Assembly: GCA_038746835.1 (NCBI GenBank)
Contig: JBCDKH010000013.1
Location: 1-35,566 of the forward strand
DNA length: 35,566 nt
Source of the DNA: Planctomycetota bacterium
GTDB lineage: Bacteria > Planctomycetota > Phycisphaerae > Tepidisphaerales > Tepidisphaeraceae
Direction of reading: 5' to 3'
The notes under the pieces were generated by a model that was not told the DNA's origin, searched no databases, and saw nothing but the letters and a program-made list of their open reading frames with translations. Positions 33,873-35,566 of the stretch are shown piece by piece; the first letter of the stretch is position 1, and each line of letters starts with the position of its first letter. Both the position numbers and the translations under genes were made by a program.

Positions 33873-35566
33873 ATGAGTCGGATGCGGTTGCTTGTTGCGC
33901 TTTGGGGTGTGCTGGCGTTGGGGCTGGCGACACCGGTTTGGGCCCAGCCGGAAAGGCGTCCGCCGCCGTCGCCGGAGGAGGTCGACCGTGCCGTCCAGCG
34001 CGCAATCGACGCGTTGTACGCCCGGCACAAGCCGGACCTGCTGTGGGAAAACCAGCCCTTCAGCAAGCGTGACCCGACCAAACGCCACGGGCCCAACGAT
34101 GGCCAATGGGGCGGGCTGACGTCGATCGTCACCTACGCCCTGCTCGCCGCGGGCGAAGACCCGTCGGACAACCCCAAGCTCCAGGCCGCCATCAACGGTC
34201 TGACGCAGGCTCAGATCGAGGGCGTCTACGCGCTGGGCATGCGGGCCCAGGTCTGGCACAACCTGCCGCCTCGGCCCGAGTACCAGCGGGCGATGGCCCG
34301 CGACTACGACCTGCTGGTCGAAGCCATCCAGGGCAACGACGTCTCCGTCCGCGGACAGAACCGCCGGAACCGCGGGCTGTTCGACTACATGCTCAACGAG
34401 ACCAATCGCATCGACCTCTCGGTCAGCCAGTACGGCGTGCTGGGCTTCTGGGCCGCAGCGCAGTATGGGGCTCAGGTGCCGCCCGGTTTCTGGAAGGAGA
34501 TGGAAGACGGCTGGCTCCGCACGCAGCAGGAGAACGGCATGTGGGCCTACGGCGGGACGCCGCGCGACAACCACCCGGGCTCCGTCGCGATCACCACGGC
34601 CGGGGTCGCCTCGCTCTTCATCACCAACGACTACCTCCGCAGCACGCCCAACTGCAACGGCAACCAGTTCAACCCGGCGATCGACCGCGGGCTGGCCTTC
34701 ATCGCGGAGCACATGCCCTACCTGCTCGGGTTTGAGACGGCGCCGAACGCTGTCGTCGAGCGGCAAGCCAACGTCAAGACCCACACGCTCTACACGCTCT
34801 ACGGCATTGAGCGCATCGGCGTAGCCAGCGGTCGCAAGTACATCGGCGGCATCGACTGGTACGCCGAGGGCGCGCGGTACCTGCTCAAAAAGCAGAACAA
34901 GTCGGGCATGTTCGGCGGCTTGCCCGACACGGCCTTTGCCATCCTCTTCCTCGTCAACGGACGCCAGCCGCCCGCGATCACCAAGCTTGCCTTTTCCAGC
35001 GAGGCCAACCAACGCCAGAGTGCGTGGAATCAGCGATCGCGCGACGTCGGCAACCTCGTCGATTACATCGAGTACACCGACGAACGCGAGGTCAATTGGA
35101 TCAGCTACCAGTTCGGCTCCAACGACAACGTCGAAGATGCCGTCGCCGAGCTGCACGACTCGCCCATGGCCCTGCTCGCCGCCGGTGGTCGACTGGCGCT
35201 GCGTCCGGACGACAAAGAGGCGCTCAAGCGCTATCTCGAAACGGGCGGGTTCCTCGTCATCAACGCCGACTGCAGCGACCGCGGCATCATCCGTCAGGCA
35301 CGCGAGCTGGGCACCGAGCTCTTCGGCGATCGCGGGTACGAGTGGCGTCGCCTGCCGGAAGATCACCCGATCTACACGACGCAGAAGTTCAACCTGAAAA
35401 ACGTCCGACGCCAGCCCGAGCTGCTCGGCCTGTCCAACGGCGTGCGCGAGCTCATGGTCATCGCCACCGGCGACCCGGCCAGGGCCTGGCAGCTGCGCGA
35501 CCTCTCGCAGGACGGGCCGATGGAGCTGGGCGTCAACCTCTACCTCTACAGCGTCGGCAACCTGCC
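33873..35566 (+). CDS. Secreted DUF4159-domain protein with prenyltransferase-like repeats (partial)
   Basis: The reading frame is open from the ATG at 33873 to the window end (564 codons), so the C-terminus is missing. GGAGG lies 10 nt upstream. A signal peptide (about residues 1-25, ending VWAQP) is followed by an alpha-helical repeat part (about 30-345) with AINGLTQAQIEGVYALGM, QENGMWAYGG and NKSGMFGGLPDTAFAILFLV, resembling squalene-cyclase/prenyltransferase barrels. From about residue 430 the sequence (DSPMALLAAGGRL, GGFLVINADCSDRG, PEDHPIYT) matches DUF4159, an exported domain common in planctomycetes. The role is unknown; surface or periplasmic location is inferred. Confidence 0.85.
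   Translation, partial: MSRMRLLVALWGVLALGLATPVWAQPERRPPPSPEEVDRAVQRAIDALYARHKPDLLWENQPFSKRDPTKRHGPNDGQWGGLTSIVTYALLAAGEDPSDNPKLQAAINGLTQAQIEGVYALGMRAQVWHNLPPRPEYQRAMARDYDLLVEAIQGNDVSVRGQNRRNRGLFDYMLNETNRIDLSVSQYGVLGFWAAAQYGAQVPPGFWKEMEDGWLRTQQENGMWAYGGTPRDNHPGSVAITTAGVASLFITNDYLRSTPNCNGNQFNPAIDRGLAFIAEHMPYLLGFETAPNAVVERQANVKTHTLYTLYGIERIGVASGRKYIGGIDWYAEGARYLLKKQNKSGMFGGLPDTAFAILFLVNGRQPPAITKLAFSSEANQRQSAWNQRSRDVGNLVDYIEYTDEREVNWISYQFGSNDNVEDAVAELHDSPMALLAAGGRLALRPDDKEALKRYLETGGFLVINADCSDRGIIRQARELGTELFGDRGYEWRRLPEDHPIYTTQKFNLKNVRRQPELLGLSNGVRELMVIATGDPARAWQLRDLSQDGPMELGVNLYLYSVGNL

Overview
The window is a GC-rich (roughly two thirds G+C by eye) bacterial chromosomal segment with densely packed, mostly housekeeping genes on both strands. 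Few genes have a clear Shine-Dalgarno site, and GTG and TTG starts are common. The gene content best fits a planctomycete, probably of the Phycisphaerae type. It includes a large secreted DUF4159-type protein, an iron-sulfur bacterial photolyase/cryptochrome, a DUF1854 protein beside an ABC exporter, small zinc-ribbon and lipoprotein genes, and a short basic protein with an ERQRQFRERNPGYYGRL-like start. This assignment comes from gene content and was not computed. No phage, insertion sequence, rRNA or tRNA was recognised.

Left end (1-2300): a small basic protein (minus strand) is preceded by the most unusual element in the window. This is an array at 428-664 in which the heptamer CATAACG occurs nine times at exactly 21-nt spacing. 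Four copies point one way and five the other, arranged symmetrically around a centre at about 556.5. Next come a glycine-rich repeat membrane protein, a divergent lipoprotein, and an orphan HicB-like antitoxin. The array and its neighbour are the best candidate here for an undescribed system.

Middle (2300-22200): FeS photolyase, a DUF2892-like membrane protein, mannose-1-phosphate guanylyltransferase, RuvX, DUF1854 plus ABC exporter (ATGA-coupled), an SDR reductase, an MFS transporter, monomeric isocitrate dehydrogenase, an acyltransferase-3 membrane protein, an SbtA-type bicarbonate permease, two glycosyltransferases, a DEDDh exonuclease with a WYL-like C-terminus, a two-gene MlaE-MlaF lipid transporter, a KDPG-aldolase-like protein and a secreted protein. 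Sugar-nucleotide synthesis, two glycosyltransferases, an acyltransferase and Mla together suggest envelope and polysaccharide work, although they do not form one operon.

Right part (22200-35566): a bacterial SRP RNA (ffs), recognised from its conserved apical domain, is followed by a strong 24-nt inverted repeat. Then come NAD kinase, an NDUFA9-like SDR, an intact hicB-hicA pair, GAPDH, a signalling pair ending in a GGDEF diguanylate cyclase with an intact inhibitory site, ScpB, a zinc-ribbon protein, PEP carboxylase (with an AT-rich island in a GC-rich gene), ribosomal protein S18 with a clear terminator, DapB, and the start of a DUF4159 protein that runs off the end. GAPDH, PEP carboxylase, isocitrate dehydrogenase and the aldolase cover central carbon flow. 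The bicarbonate permease and PEP carboxylase may be functionally linked through bicarbonate.
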